This document shows positions 53,701-64,000 of a stretch of DNA of 64,000 bases, piece by piece. Position 1 is the first letter of the stretch. Each line of letters begins with the position of its first letter. The stretch comes from Hysterangium stoloniferum (lineage: Eukaryota > Basidiomycota > Agaricomycetes > Hysterangiales > Hysterangiaceae): positions 620,001-684,000 of the forward strand of contig WHVD01000015.1 of assembly GCA_015178975.1 (NCBI GenBank), written 5' to 3'. Both the position numbers and the translations under genes were made by a program. A model generated the notes under the pieces. That model ran no database searches, was not told the DNA's origin, and saw nothing but the letters and a program-made list of their open reading frames with translations.

Positions 53701-56700
53701 CTACGACGAACCACCGGCCGCTTGTAGCACCAATATGCCACTCGCGTTGGTCGCGGCTGCCATAAACCCTGCACCAACCTCTCCAACCGTTTTTGCTACG
53801 TTAGCGTTAACTGATGACTGTTCAGCTATAATACCATTGAGCTCAGCGCGGTGAGATTCGGGCGCAAGTCTCCTGCCCCTCCCAGAGACGAGCAAAAGTG
53901 ACTTGCTTGCATTCGCTGCATCACTCGCTTCCTTAGTGGCAAGTCCGATGATGGATCGAAGCGGAAGGGGCGATGAGATCTCTGAAAAGGCTATACGACA
54001 CAACGCAGAACGGGCCTGAGACGAGACCTGACTGCGCGACACTGTCGTATGTTTGGCATATCGTAACCACATGATATCATCCGCAGTGTCTGAGGCGATA
54101 CGGGTCTGGGTATTCTGCGGGGCATATATCGTATCCGCAAAACCTATCGTCTAATGCAGATTAAAAGTCAGCCATAAATGCAGAACGATGAGATGTAAAC
54201 GCTGTACTGACACCCAGCTTTGGCTCCTCTGCAATCTCGGCGCCAGCTATAGTCTCCTCCGTGTTCGCCCCTGGTGAGGTCAATGACCTCGTTACCCTAA
54301 CAATAGTAGCAGTTACATTCACATTCGCGCAAAGCTGCACCACAAATCTCAACGCTAGCCGATCATCCGGGCCACCGAAGAATGGGAAGAATAAGTGCCG
54401 ATTCCCAGAGGCAGGCGCGCCTCGATCCACAAATAGTGCAACGTCCGCAGGGGATTCTACAAAAATGTTGCGAACAAAATTCTCGTATACGACGGAAGTC
54501 TCTCGTTCCCCGCCCGATGCCTTTCCGAACACTCCCTCAAAGGGATTGTACGTAGTCGCAGACGGCGTCGAGGGTCCGTGTGCTAGCTCCTCGGGCAGGT
54601 CGCTAGACTTGGTGGCCTTCCATGGAATAATGACCATTTGTGAATCATTGTCTCGTGCATGGGTAGCGACTATTGTGGCCAACGAGTCTTGTTGGGCAAT
54701 TGACATAGTGCTCGAAATAGCAATATTAAGGAGACTTCCAAAGGTGGAAAAAATAGATACTAAGGGATCCCCCAGGATTATATCATCAAACCCAGAAGAT
54801 CTCATCACCGTTGATGTACGTTCCGTTAATTCCATAAGACGGAGCGCATTGATCGTGACAGGTAGGTGGGTAATTTCAGCAAATGGTTTGGTGGGAGAGA
54901 GTTCAGGAAGGTCTTTTTGTTGTGTAATATCTCGAGAATGATCACTTTTCAAGTCCTTTTCCGTTGAAAAGCTCTCACTAGAGATAACGGATGGTGATTT
55001 CGGTGTGGTTTGTAATAGTTGCATTATGGTCATGATGGCTGGAAGGTGTTCAATTTTATTGAGCACGACTGAAAACTTGGATTTGAACTCGTCTTCCATG
55101 GGGAGATCCTGACTATCTATCTTCATGTTTGCAGTGGCCTCTCGGGGAGTGCGGCCAGTGCGGTGTTGTGGAGGATAGCACCACAAAGTTAAAGGGGTAG
55201 TCGCCATTGTGAGGACAAGAGCGTGGACAACAAACATTGAGAAAACCTTTGTGTCCAGGATACCAGCTTGAAGCCCAACATTCAACACAATCAGCTCCAC
55301 CAAACTAACAAAAAAAAAATAAGGGATGACAGTTAACTACGGCACCAGAAAGCTAATACTTACCCTTTACAAGTCATGAGAGTACCAATCGCGCTAGCTT
55401 CCCTGTTACTAAAACCCATAAGCTTAGCGGTCAACGCACACCCTGTGAATTTTCCGCAGAATTCCACGACACAGATCATGACAATGTATGCCCAGTAAGT
55501 ACCGTGGTTTAACAGCCCCAAGTCAGTCCTCAGCCCAGAGAGGGTGAAATACTAATGAGACGCTTATTTCTAAATACAGAAAGAAATATATGGGAGCTTA
55601 CAAGAGGTAGGAACACGATACAGACAAGGTCTTCAAGTTTTTCAACGAGAGCAATTGCAAAGCCCCCCTCGTGTGGAACGATCAAGCCTGCAATAAACCC
55701 TCCGAAGATTGGATGAATCCCTGCGATTGCCAGTCAACATTTATACCTCTACTTTATACAGATTGAAAATGGCCTACCTATTGCATCGGTGAAGAAGGCT
55801 GAGCCTAGGATTGTGATCAGCGTGACTGTCATCATAAATGGACTGGGACTCCTATTTTCCAAAGAACCGGTGCGTCTTGCAAGCCTGACAAATGCCCAAC
55901 GGCCAGGATATATCATGAAAAGGACGAATGCAACACCTGCGAGAAGGATCCACAGGGCTGAGAGGGCTGAGGATGCATTTGTTAGGGCTACGGCAAGTGC
56001 AAGAAGAACCTGTAGACGAGTCCGTTGAACCAATGCAGCATAAAGTGCGTTACAGACAAGGAGCTCACCCAGCCAACAACGTCGTTTCCAACCCCAGCGC
56101 TCAAAACAATCAGACCTACGTGATCCTCAAGAAGGTTAAGGTCTGTGAGAATGCCTGAAAGCAAGGTTTTGAAAGTAAACATTTTGGAGTTGGTTCATAA
56201 GAAAGCCTGGACGTACGACAAAGCACGGGAAATGCAGTAATGGCGATGGCGACACCAATGAAAAGAAGGAAGTGCCCGAAGCTCACCGCTGGATCTACAA
56301 ATTTGTGATAAATAGCAACGGCCAGGCCCACTCCCAATGCAAACGGAATAATCATGCCAACAGTAGCGATGGTGAGGGAGTACTTAGCATTGCGCCGGAG
56401 GACTCTAACGTCGACTTCCAAGCCAATGAGGAAGAGGAAGAGGACAAGTCCGATTGTCGAAGAGAGGGTCAGTAGAGGGATAGATTGGGGTGGAAAAATC
56501 CTATTGGTAAAGCCAGGGACTCTCCCCATAACAGTTGGACCGAGTATAATCCCACCAATGATTTCGGCGATGACGCGAGGCTGGCGTATTTTTGAAAGCA
56601 CGAGGCCTAGCAACTGGGTAAAGCACACGATGATGACCACCTGGATAACCCATAGTGGAAATGGATCCGCAGGACTGTATTCACTCGGATTGGCACCGGA

Positions 56701-56882
56701 AATGACTACATCGTTAACTGTGAAATGCAGCTCTAAGCGGTGTTAATACGCACTGCCTGCCTAAAAATGAGTTAGAATTAAAAATTCGTCTTTATCAATA
56801 GAGCACGGGATCTTGCCTGACCGGGAGCAGCTCGCTTGAAGGATTCAACGACTTTAAATAGGTCTCTGCTCAAGACAGCCAT
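53701..56882 (-). CDS. KHA1: K+/H+ antiporter, CPA2 family (Kha1-like)
   Basis: A monovalent cation/proton exchanger of internal membranes; yeast Kha1 is a Golgi K+/H+ antiporter. Eight exons fit: 56882-56822, 56732-56217, 56154-56069, 56009-55778, 55720-55602, 55551-55364, 55304-54214, 54143-53701. All junctions keep phase and give 911 residues, close to yeast Kha1. The first part has about 12 hydrophobic segments with [44 protein letters not shown] (the ND ion-site motif) and [16 protein letters not shown]. The C-terminal half is a soluble cytoplasmic region with an inserted Ser/Thr-rich stretch. Introns are 50-89 bp. The first exon and its GT donor are the least certain part. The frame is intact throughout. 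Confidence 0.9.
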
Positions 56883-59514
56883 CCTTGATAGGGTAGCGGG
56901 GTGTGTGGAGGAAGGTAGGACATAGAACTGGCTTGTCGCGCTTATAAGGCATTGAACAACTATTGGTCGGACGATGAAAAATAGGCACCGGACGAGTCGT
57001 ACTTAGCCAGGTCTGCACAAAGGACCGGGGGTGGCCTAACAATTTTAATGCTCCACCTTGGACGAAATCACAAATTCTAGCAAGAGAAGGCGTCATGTGA
57101 GATTGCGGTTACTGGGGCCTGACTAATCTTGTAAATAATTCAATAAGCAGGAATTGTCAAGTTGCAAGGCTTTTTACGCGTTCAGAACGTCCCAACACAG
57201 CATCCGTTTTTGCAAATTATGAGTACATCCCCATACCGTGATTTCAGTCTGGTCTTGGTATTATTTTCTTGTATTTGTCTATTCATTTTGTTTTCTCTCC
57301 ATTCTAATTATACAACCCAGGCCCGATATGGCATATGACATCAGTTGCGATCTGAACATCGAAGCCATGATTGTTGAAGCAAATGAACCCACCCTGTGTA
57401 ACTTGAAGTAGCCACGCCAGGGCTATATATATATCTGCGGGTCTGGTCTGCACTTTGCTTCGATCCGGAATATTGACTCAAGCTTCGAAGCTAAATGATG
57501 TATGCACGACATCTCAATACGTATGACAAATCGGCGTCGCGATAACGAACCCGGTTCCCGTGATCGAATACAAGCATCATGGAGAACACTAACTCCGTGA
57601 CAAGTGGCACAGCTATTTTTGGCTACTTGTGCCTTTGGCTGAACTATATATGCACCTTCCAGACACAGAGCTCAATTAAAAAGTGCTCATAAAACTTTCA
57701 CACGTATTCAAAAATTTGAACGTTCATTTAGAGGACGTGTGTTCTCTTTCTCCCGTAAATTAGAATTCAGGAAAACTGTCCAAAGTTTTGTGTGCACGGT
57801 TTTAATAGTCAGCCGACCAGAGATCTGGCATAGTATGTACTAGTAACTAAAATGGCTCTAGCTAACTGCGAGTTCAGACTGATTATGTCAAGCGCTAGTC
57901 TAAGTCTTTCCAAGTTACCATATTCAGTGTTCATCGATCTCATATATCTAGATCTGCTCCCCAAGTCAAGTGCCACAAACGTTGTGGTTTTGAAGCGTGC
58001 TGAATGAAAGATCTTCTATAACACCACAAATCACCAGTCGGATCTAGCTCACCCCCGATAAAGGCACCCCGGCACTGAGCCTCTTCTAAATTTAGTTAAT
58101 GCCACCTCATCCACGTTTTTTTTGTCTTCTGACACGTTTGTTCATTGGATTATGCATCATATCTAGGGCAATCTTAGCTGTTTGGGAAGTTGAAAAGTCA
58201 TTCTGAGCCGCTTTATATCCATGAACTGAACCAGAATTGCTAATCACCACTGTGGCTTTTCTTTCAGGAGATAATTTAATATGTAAGATGTCGCACACCC
58301 CTTGATGAGGGAAATTTTGGAAATTCAGCCGAATTCTCCCAAGCCCTCGTTTCATATTCGGAGACTTGCCAGTACTTTGCCCGGTTGACCGGATTTAACA
58401 ATCTTTATTTTATCAACAAATCACCAAAAACTGGAAAAAGCCAGAGCTCATTTTTTGTTCGCCAAGGATACAACTTCGCGAAGAACCTACGGTCGAAATG
58501 GCGCAATATTGGGAATTGCTTGATGAATTGACCTTCAGTCATAGCACATTATCTTCTTGCTCCTCCATATTAGTTCCCAGTGTCCCACGGAGAAAATTTT
58601 CAGTTATTGAGGTTGATATAGGAAACCGTAGGGGCCTCATGCAACCGCAAGGAACCATGTTTTCATTCATGTAGCATTGGCATGTGAAGAAAACGGATAC
58701 TAGCCAATATCTTCCTCTTCCATTCACACAACGGCTTACCGACGCTGTCCCTCACAAAAGTCAGAAGTTTATTACTTTCCTGGTCCCTGACATGGAATGT
58801 TGGCCTCGGGACCTCTACAGTGCCAGGCTGCTGGTGCTTGTTTTTAATGAATATTATTCAACTACATCACCGATCACAGCCTGTCAGCAGCCACACCTGG
58901 GCAAATACTAGTACTAAGTATCCCGCTGCCTATCCAATCGGAACCTCTTGCACACTTCCCATGACTCGGCCCAGAAACCAGACGTTTGAAGGCAACATTA
59001 TAATGATAAAACATAGTTATTTCTTTTTTGGAACATGTGCAACGCTGAGTGTTTGCTTCTTCCGAAAAATTCAGCGCATTCTGCCTTCAAATAAAATGTG
59101 AATGATCTGTGCATTTGTTACTTATCATCATCGCCTTGGGAATAAGAAGTACGCGCTACATGGAGAGCGGAGTTGGAAGCGACTTAGGAGAGTTTCTCAC
59201 CGCCTCAAGGCTACATGACGCCGATGTGCTTTGACATGACCGTGTGCTAAGAACCCTCACTGCGGTATCCCATTACGGTCTTTTCCACTTACTCATTGCT
59301 CTACATAGTCCTCGACGACTTAGATTACTTCATTGTGTGGATAGCAAGGTCGCAACATTACGAGAAGGTCATAGGTGGCTTGGCGCAGCACCACCAAAGA
59401 TACCACCGCCCTCACAGCAGTCGTGACGTCGCATAGATCATTTGTATTCAACTTCACACCTTATTCTGAAGGTGAAGAGACGCTCATATCCCTCACACCG
59501 CTATATCACGCGCC
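56883..59514. other. Divergent intergenic region
   Basis: About 2.6 kb between the starts of the antiporter and the kinase. Small frames occur at 58107-58355 (-; basic end with KRVRRQKKRG) and 58684-58911 (+), but none is convincing and none is recognised. Both gene promoters must lie here. CpG frequency is normal, unlike in the transposon block. Confidence 0.4.
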
Positions 59515-61657
59515 ATGCCTTCTAACGATCCTGCGAGTCAATATACGCTATTAGAGAAACTCGGGACAGGCAGCTTTGGAACGGTGTACAAAGCGTGAGT
59601 GAAGTTCTCACTTACACACAGATGCGGTTGGGTGACGTTCGCCTTGCAGAATCCATAATGACACTAAACAGATTGTGGCTATTAAACAAATTGATCTAGA
59701 GGATTCTGACGATGATATCAGCGAGATTCAACAAGAAATCGCTCATTTAGCACAGTGCGATTCGGAGTACGTGACTCGATACTATGGGAGCTTTGTAAAA
59801 GGCTACAAGTTATGGATCAGTGAGTTGCTAGTCCAATCACTCACGATAACACGGTGTTGATATAAAACCCAGTCATGGAATACCTCGCTGGAGGATCATG
59901 TCTCGACCTTCTAAAGGCAGGCGTATTCTCAGAAGCTCACATTGCAGTCGTGTGTCGTGAACTACTCCTCGGCCTCGACTACCTCCATTCAGAAGGGAAG
60001 ATCCACCGGGATATCAAGGCTGCGAATGTCCTCCTTTCTGCCTCCGGGCGCGTGAAACTTGCAGATTTCGGTGTCGCTGCACAGCTCACTGCGACCCTCC
60101 GCCATACGTTCGTAGGAACACCGTTTTGGATGGCGCCTGAAGTTATTCGTCAAGCTGGCTATGATGCACGCGCCGATATGTGGAGTCTAGGCATAACTGC
60201 TATCGAGATGGCCAAAGGCGAGCCACCCCTCGCGGAATATCACCCCATGCGTGTGCTTTTCCTCATCCCTAAAGCGAAACCACCCGTTTTGGAAGGGGCA
60301 TTCTCTCCCACCTTCAAAGATTTTGTCTCGCTGTGTCTAACGAAAGATCCGTCTGACCGTCCGACTGCGAAAAAGTTGTTAAACCACCAGTTTATCAAAG
60401 GCGCGCGGAAAATCTCATCACTAACTGAACTCATTGAACGATATCAGGACTATCGGGGTCGTGCGCGGGGCCGCGATGCACAACAACAACCCGATATTAT
60501 AGTTGCACCTACCTGGGATCATAATGGTAGCATGCGGAGTGAGTGGAATTTCGAGACCGTGAAGAGTATGTTGGGTCCAGATACGTTGAAAAGTTTGAGG
60601 GAGATAGAAGATGAGGATTTCGACGATGATGGTGATGGCGTATACGATGACCAGTCTTTTGATACCGATGGTGCTACGGATGGCAGTGCTCCGTTGTCTG
60701 GTCTTGCTCTTAATAAGCTTGCTGCGCATTCTACAGTTGTGATTAAGGTTGGTCTTGTCTATCACTGCGGCCTCCTTTTTATACTGAATGCCAGAAAATT
60801 TAGCCTGTACAAACAGGCCTACCCACCTCCGCCGGTGACTCTTCATCTGAAAATGAACCTGAAACGCCGCCCATCGACACCCTCCCTCCCCCACCCGCGT
60901 ATTCCGGATCCATGCGCTCGAGCAAGCGATCCAGCTACGCCGCAAGGCACGACGTACAAAACGGTACCGCCCTGCGTCCCGCCGACCTGGGAAACGGGAT
61001 GGACACCGTCCGACCGGTAAAGCGTGTGGACACAGCAGGCTCATTGCGCCTCTCCAACGAATTCGTTGGAAACCTCCGCTCGCGCGATTCTGCAAGTCCG
61101 CTCACATCCTCGCCTACAGACGGTCCCAAGACCTCGCATCTTCGTGCGGCATCTGAGCAGACGCGAGCCGGCCGGTCAATGGTGGATGAGATTATTATTC
61201 CGACGCTACAGCGTGCGACTAGAGATGATATGGACGCGAAGGAGATCGAGGCGCTCAGCATGCTCGCGAGGGGCTTTGCGGATTTGAGAGATGCGAATCC
61301 GGAATTGACGTATAATGTCATTCTGGATATCCTTACGGGCATTAATGAGTGAGTGTTGTTTCATCTTGGTTACGGACGGGGACTGACTTGCGTTTTAGGA
61401 ATAGGGCAGTGAAGCAGCATATTGCGACAACTAAGAGTTTGTTCCCTCATAAGCGCATCACGCGCCGGAGCGAGATGACTTCGAAGGGGCTAGTCGTTGT
61501 CGAGCAGGAGGAGGATAGCTCATCGACATCTGGGCACACCCGGTCCAGCAACGAGGCACCGTCCTCCCCTACCCGCAAATCACCGATCGCAGAACTGTTG
61601 TATATGCGATGGCTCGAAGGTCTCAAGATAAAGTGGCCCAATTTATTAGGATCTTGA
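59515..61657 (+). CDS. STE20-family protein kinase, GCK-III group
   Basis: A serine/threonine kinase of the germinal-centre-kinase III group (relatives: MST3/4 in animals, Kic1 and Sps1 in budding yeast, Nak1/Sid1 in fission yeast), acting upstream of NDR/LATS kinases in polarity and septation. Exons 59515-59594, 59650-59819, 59873-60747, 60804-61348 and 61399-61657 join in phase to 642 residues. The kinase domain starts about residue 10: [21 protein letters not shown] (beta-3 Lys), [47 protein letters not shown], and the group-typical [15 protein letters not shown]. The C-terminal half is Ser-rich with an acidic patch ([12 protein letters not shown]) and a conserved helical end. Introns are 50-56 bp. 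All catalytic residues are present, so the gene should be active. Confidence 0.93.
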
Positions 61658-62152
61658 ATATGGACGCTGCTGTCCACGCACGACCCTTCCCTTTATGACA
61701 TATCATCACGGTTAATCTACGCTTATTATAATTACAAGGTGTCGTTCAAAATTACATAAAAGACGACACCATCGCTGTTTTGCTTCGCGTTCATATTCCT
61801 TGTTTTTGCATTTCAGTTCACCCAATCTCACGCATTACATTGACCTAGTCTACCCACATACTCTCTCATGCATTGGCAACGATGTTGGACTGGCCGGTTC
61901 CGTTTCCTCGTTCATTCCTCGTGTTTTTCATGTCTTATGCCTTGTCACGAACTCTTACGCCTGGCCCCTACTTACATCTTAGTCGAGGTGTGCTTTGTAC
62001 ATGAGAAATGATATGATTCTGTTGTAATTCAGGGATGAGTGCGAAAGGTACACAATTCATATGTGGCATGGAGCATGGGCATGGAAAGTTTTTGGCCTGG
62101 TGTGGCATACAATAGAAGACAGTACCAAAGGTCAATCACCGCCACCCAGAAC
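61658..62152. other. Convergent intergenic region
   Basis: 3' flanks of the kinase (+) and of the ribosomal protein gene (-). No further gene recognised. Confidence 0.5.
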
Positions 62153-62697
62153 CTATGCCTTGACGGCGAACTTCCTCACGGGGAAGTGAATGTCCTTCTT
62201 CCGTTGCTTTTCTGTCTTCAACGAAAGTTCATGCTGCAGATGTACATGTCAATACAGGCACCACAATACGAATAGCAATGCTAGCTGACTGATGTTAACC
62301 GTCTCCTGATCGCACGGGTCTTCTTGTATCGGAGGTCAAGCGGCAGGTGCTTCTTGCCCTTGTAAAATTCCCGCAGGTTTTGGCGCTGCTTTTGGTTGAT
62401 GACGGTCAGAACGCGCGCAATGGACTTGCGGACGGAGGAGCTGCAGGCGGTAAATCAGCAAATACGCCCCAGAGCGGGATATGGACGATGTGCGCGTACA
62501 TTTTGGTCAACTTCGCGGCTGACCCGCCGGCAATTTTCTGGACACGGAGAGTCAAAAGCTCCTGCTTGAGTTCACCGAGCAATTTCGACAGGTCATTTTT
62601 GGACCTAGAGATGAAGCATTACAACGCGATAGACACTTGGTTGTTCTAAAAGTACAAACTTGGATTGAAGCTCGTAAGCCTTAATTTTGCCGGGCAT
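62153..62697 (-). CDS. RPL35: 60S ribosomal protein L35 (uL29)
   Basis: A component of the large cytosolic ribosomal subunit near the peptide exit tunnel. Four exons fit in phase: 62697-62660, 62604-62500, 62440-62290, 62233-62153, giving 124 residues, the normal length. The sequence starts [13 protein letters not shown], continues [20 protein letters not shown], then [40 protein letters not shown] and ends [11 protein letters not shown]. The three introns (55, 59 and 56 bp) have GT-AG ends; the first donor is GTTTGT. Such short early introns are typical of fungal ribosomal protein genes. All key residues are intact. Confidence 0.95.
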
Positions 62698-63532
62698 AGT
62701 GGTGATTAGAGGGGTCTACAGGAGAATAAAAGTCAACTTGAGTGCCGTACAGGTAGCAGCAGAAAAACTTTGTCTCATTACCTTGAGGAGGAGGGCGAAT
62801 GGAGGAATTTCAATCTCCGAATAGAAACTTTGTTAGTGCAGTTGCTTACGTACTAATATCCCAATAGTTGGCCGACTCCGATGATATTCTTCTGGAATAC
62901 GTTGCGGAGATGCACAAAGAGCTCTGCTGAGGAATGCCCCTAATTAAAGTAACCCCACTGTTTATCAGGGTATATTGGTGAAATTTCACCTCCGAATTCC
63001 AATTTTCAGCTGTCAAGTTTGATTGGCTGACAGCATATATATCAGTCTCACTCAAATCATACATGATTCCAAAGGTTTTCCGTCAAGCGGAACGATTTTG
63101 GCAGTCCCATAAGAATTCTAATTGTCAGATCGCTTTTACTAAAATCCACTGGGGTCGACACACGATGGTACTTATGTTGGAATTGCAAGCCTGCGCGTAT
63201 TCCGTCATTCGATTACCTAAACAGGTTGTATTACCATTTATGCTCATTTCGTCATTCGCTCCAATTATCTCATATACATAGCATGACATACATCTTGGAG
63301 CTGTATTTGTATATAAATACCTTAGTTGTTGTATCTCAAGAGAACGAACAAAACCCAAAGCATTACTTCGTCTACTTAAACTTCGTGTGCACTCTTTGTA
63401 TTTTAACTAAAAACTTACTATTGCGCCGAAGATCTTGAGAGTCTGGGAACTGAGACACCGAGCCAAGAACACTCTAAAACACTAAGAATTCCTGCATATA
63501 TGCTAGAACATTTTTTCGTATTATTCATAATG
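62698..63532. other. Intergenic, divergent promoters expected
   Basis: Between the start of RPL35 (-) and the next gene (+). No coding sequence recognised. TATATATA-like boxes occur near 63038 and 63280. Confidence 0.4.
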
Positions 63533-64000
63533 ACATCATAAGACATTAAACAACATAAAAAGAGACAAAAAATGCAGAAAATCGAACAATCCAAACTGCA
63601 TATACAACCCGTTCTACCAAAAAAAAGGTCTTTATCCCATTTCCACTCGTTTCGACTATTCAATCGATTGGCACTCGTCCCCACCAAAACAAAATTACGT
63701 ACTTTCGTCGCTGACACAAGAGCCAACCAACAACCCTTTCGTTTATCTTCCTCGAGAGGAAGATTGGGGCCATGCCATGGTAAACGGTCAATCTTACGAC
63801 TTCATAGACCCGAAGATTATTGATCGTGTTTGGCTAACGCATTTGGAGAACGTCAAAGAGGTGTGCATTGCAGCTAATGGACGAACATCTTGTGTCCTAG
63901 CAGGCTCGTTGAATTGTAACATCTCTCTCGACCATCTAATGGACATTAAATGATCGCACCGATTTCTTCATTCGCGCAGAATCCTCTCCACGTTTCAGGA
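63533..64000 (+). CDS. Unidentified gene, 5' part only
   Basis: An open frame from about 63533 reads NPFYQKKGLYPISTRFDYSI, then NNPFVYLPREEDWGHAMVNG and DFIDPKIIDRVWLTHLENVK up to about 63870. A GTGTGC...CTAG interval of about 40 bp may be an intron. After it comes TLNDRTDFFIRAESSPRF up to the window end, in a frame with one TAA, so the exon borders there are not settled. No start ATG is clear. The protein looks real (steady codon use, aromatic-rich) but I do not recognise its family. It continues beyond the window. Confidence 0.45.

Noticed and set aside
54261..54941. Plus-strand 226-codon ORF
   Set aside because: It lies entirely opposite the large C-terminal exon of the antiporter, whose exon structure is consistent from end to end.
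56733..56821. GC-AG first intron in the antiporter gene
   Set aside because: A GT donor four bases earlier keeps the reading phase, whereas the GC donor does not.
60421..61342. Minus-strand ORFs of 224 and 135 codons
   Set aside because: They are antisense to exons 3 and 4 of the GCK-III kinase and cross its introns without any signal of their own.
1..64000. tRNA and rRNA genes
   Set aside because: No cloverleaf with A and B boxes and no rRNA-like conserved block was noticed by eye; a dedicated scan (for example with a covariance model) was not possible.

Overview
The window looks like a basidiomycete nuclear contig, most likely Agaricomycetes. Three multi-exon host genes with short GT-AG introns (37-89 bp) lie at the right-hand end. 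The rest is a dense graveyard of fungal transposable elements. No bacterial, organellar or viral genome features were seen.

Layout. Positions 1 to about 53,200 are transposon territory. I recognise five LTR families, named A to E here. They are defined by TG...CA-type ends, 5-bp target duplications and polypurine tracts. Ty3/gypsy chromovirus-like bodies lie at 2058-4775 (+), 5509-9601 (-), 10425-13562 (-), 40483-44923 (-) and 49886-51469 (+). A Ngaro-like tyrosine-recombinase retroelement occupies 24063-27927 and has the A1-B1-A2-B2 split direct repeats of that group. There are Tc1/mariner relics (27966-28632, 47618-47976, 48720-49230, 52361-53020), Helitron-type PIF1 helicase relics (22430-23250, 36559-39305), a hAT-like MITE (21908-22401) and a 700-bp palindromic mariner-like MITE (32047-32746). 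At least seven LTRs have clean target duplications, so part of the nesting order can be read directly.

Host or host-like genes. A decayed gene at 17172-18462 carries a PD...ExK nuclease-like motif. A degenerate protein-kinase-like gene at 34594-35717 faces an internally deleted inverted copy of itself at 33543-34330. From 53.7 kb the sequence turns CpG-rich and gene-dense: a CPA2 K+/H+ antiporter (53701-56882, -), a GCK-III/STE20 protein kinase (59515-61657, +), ribosomal protein L35/uL29 (62153-62697, -) and the 5' part of an unidentified gene (63533-64000, +).

Most interesting signal. In three different LTR families (A, D, E) the space just upstream of the polypurine tract and 3' LTR holds an ORF on the strand opposite to gag-pol. 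It contains introns, an acidic segment and a six-cysteine cluster with C-x2-C-x6-C ... C-x2-C-x6-C spacing. All three copies are broken by stops or frameshifts. The shared position, orientation and motif suggest an antisense accessory gene carried by these retrotransposons. A second signal is an array of seven GAAnnTTC (heat-shock-element-like) boxes beside a TATA box at 46076-46289. A third is a sequence block near the 3' end of the LTR that is shared between LTR families whose other sequence differs.
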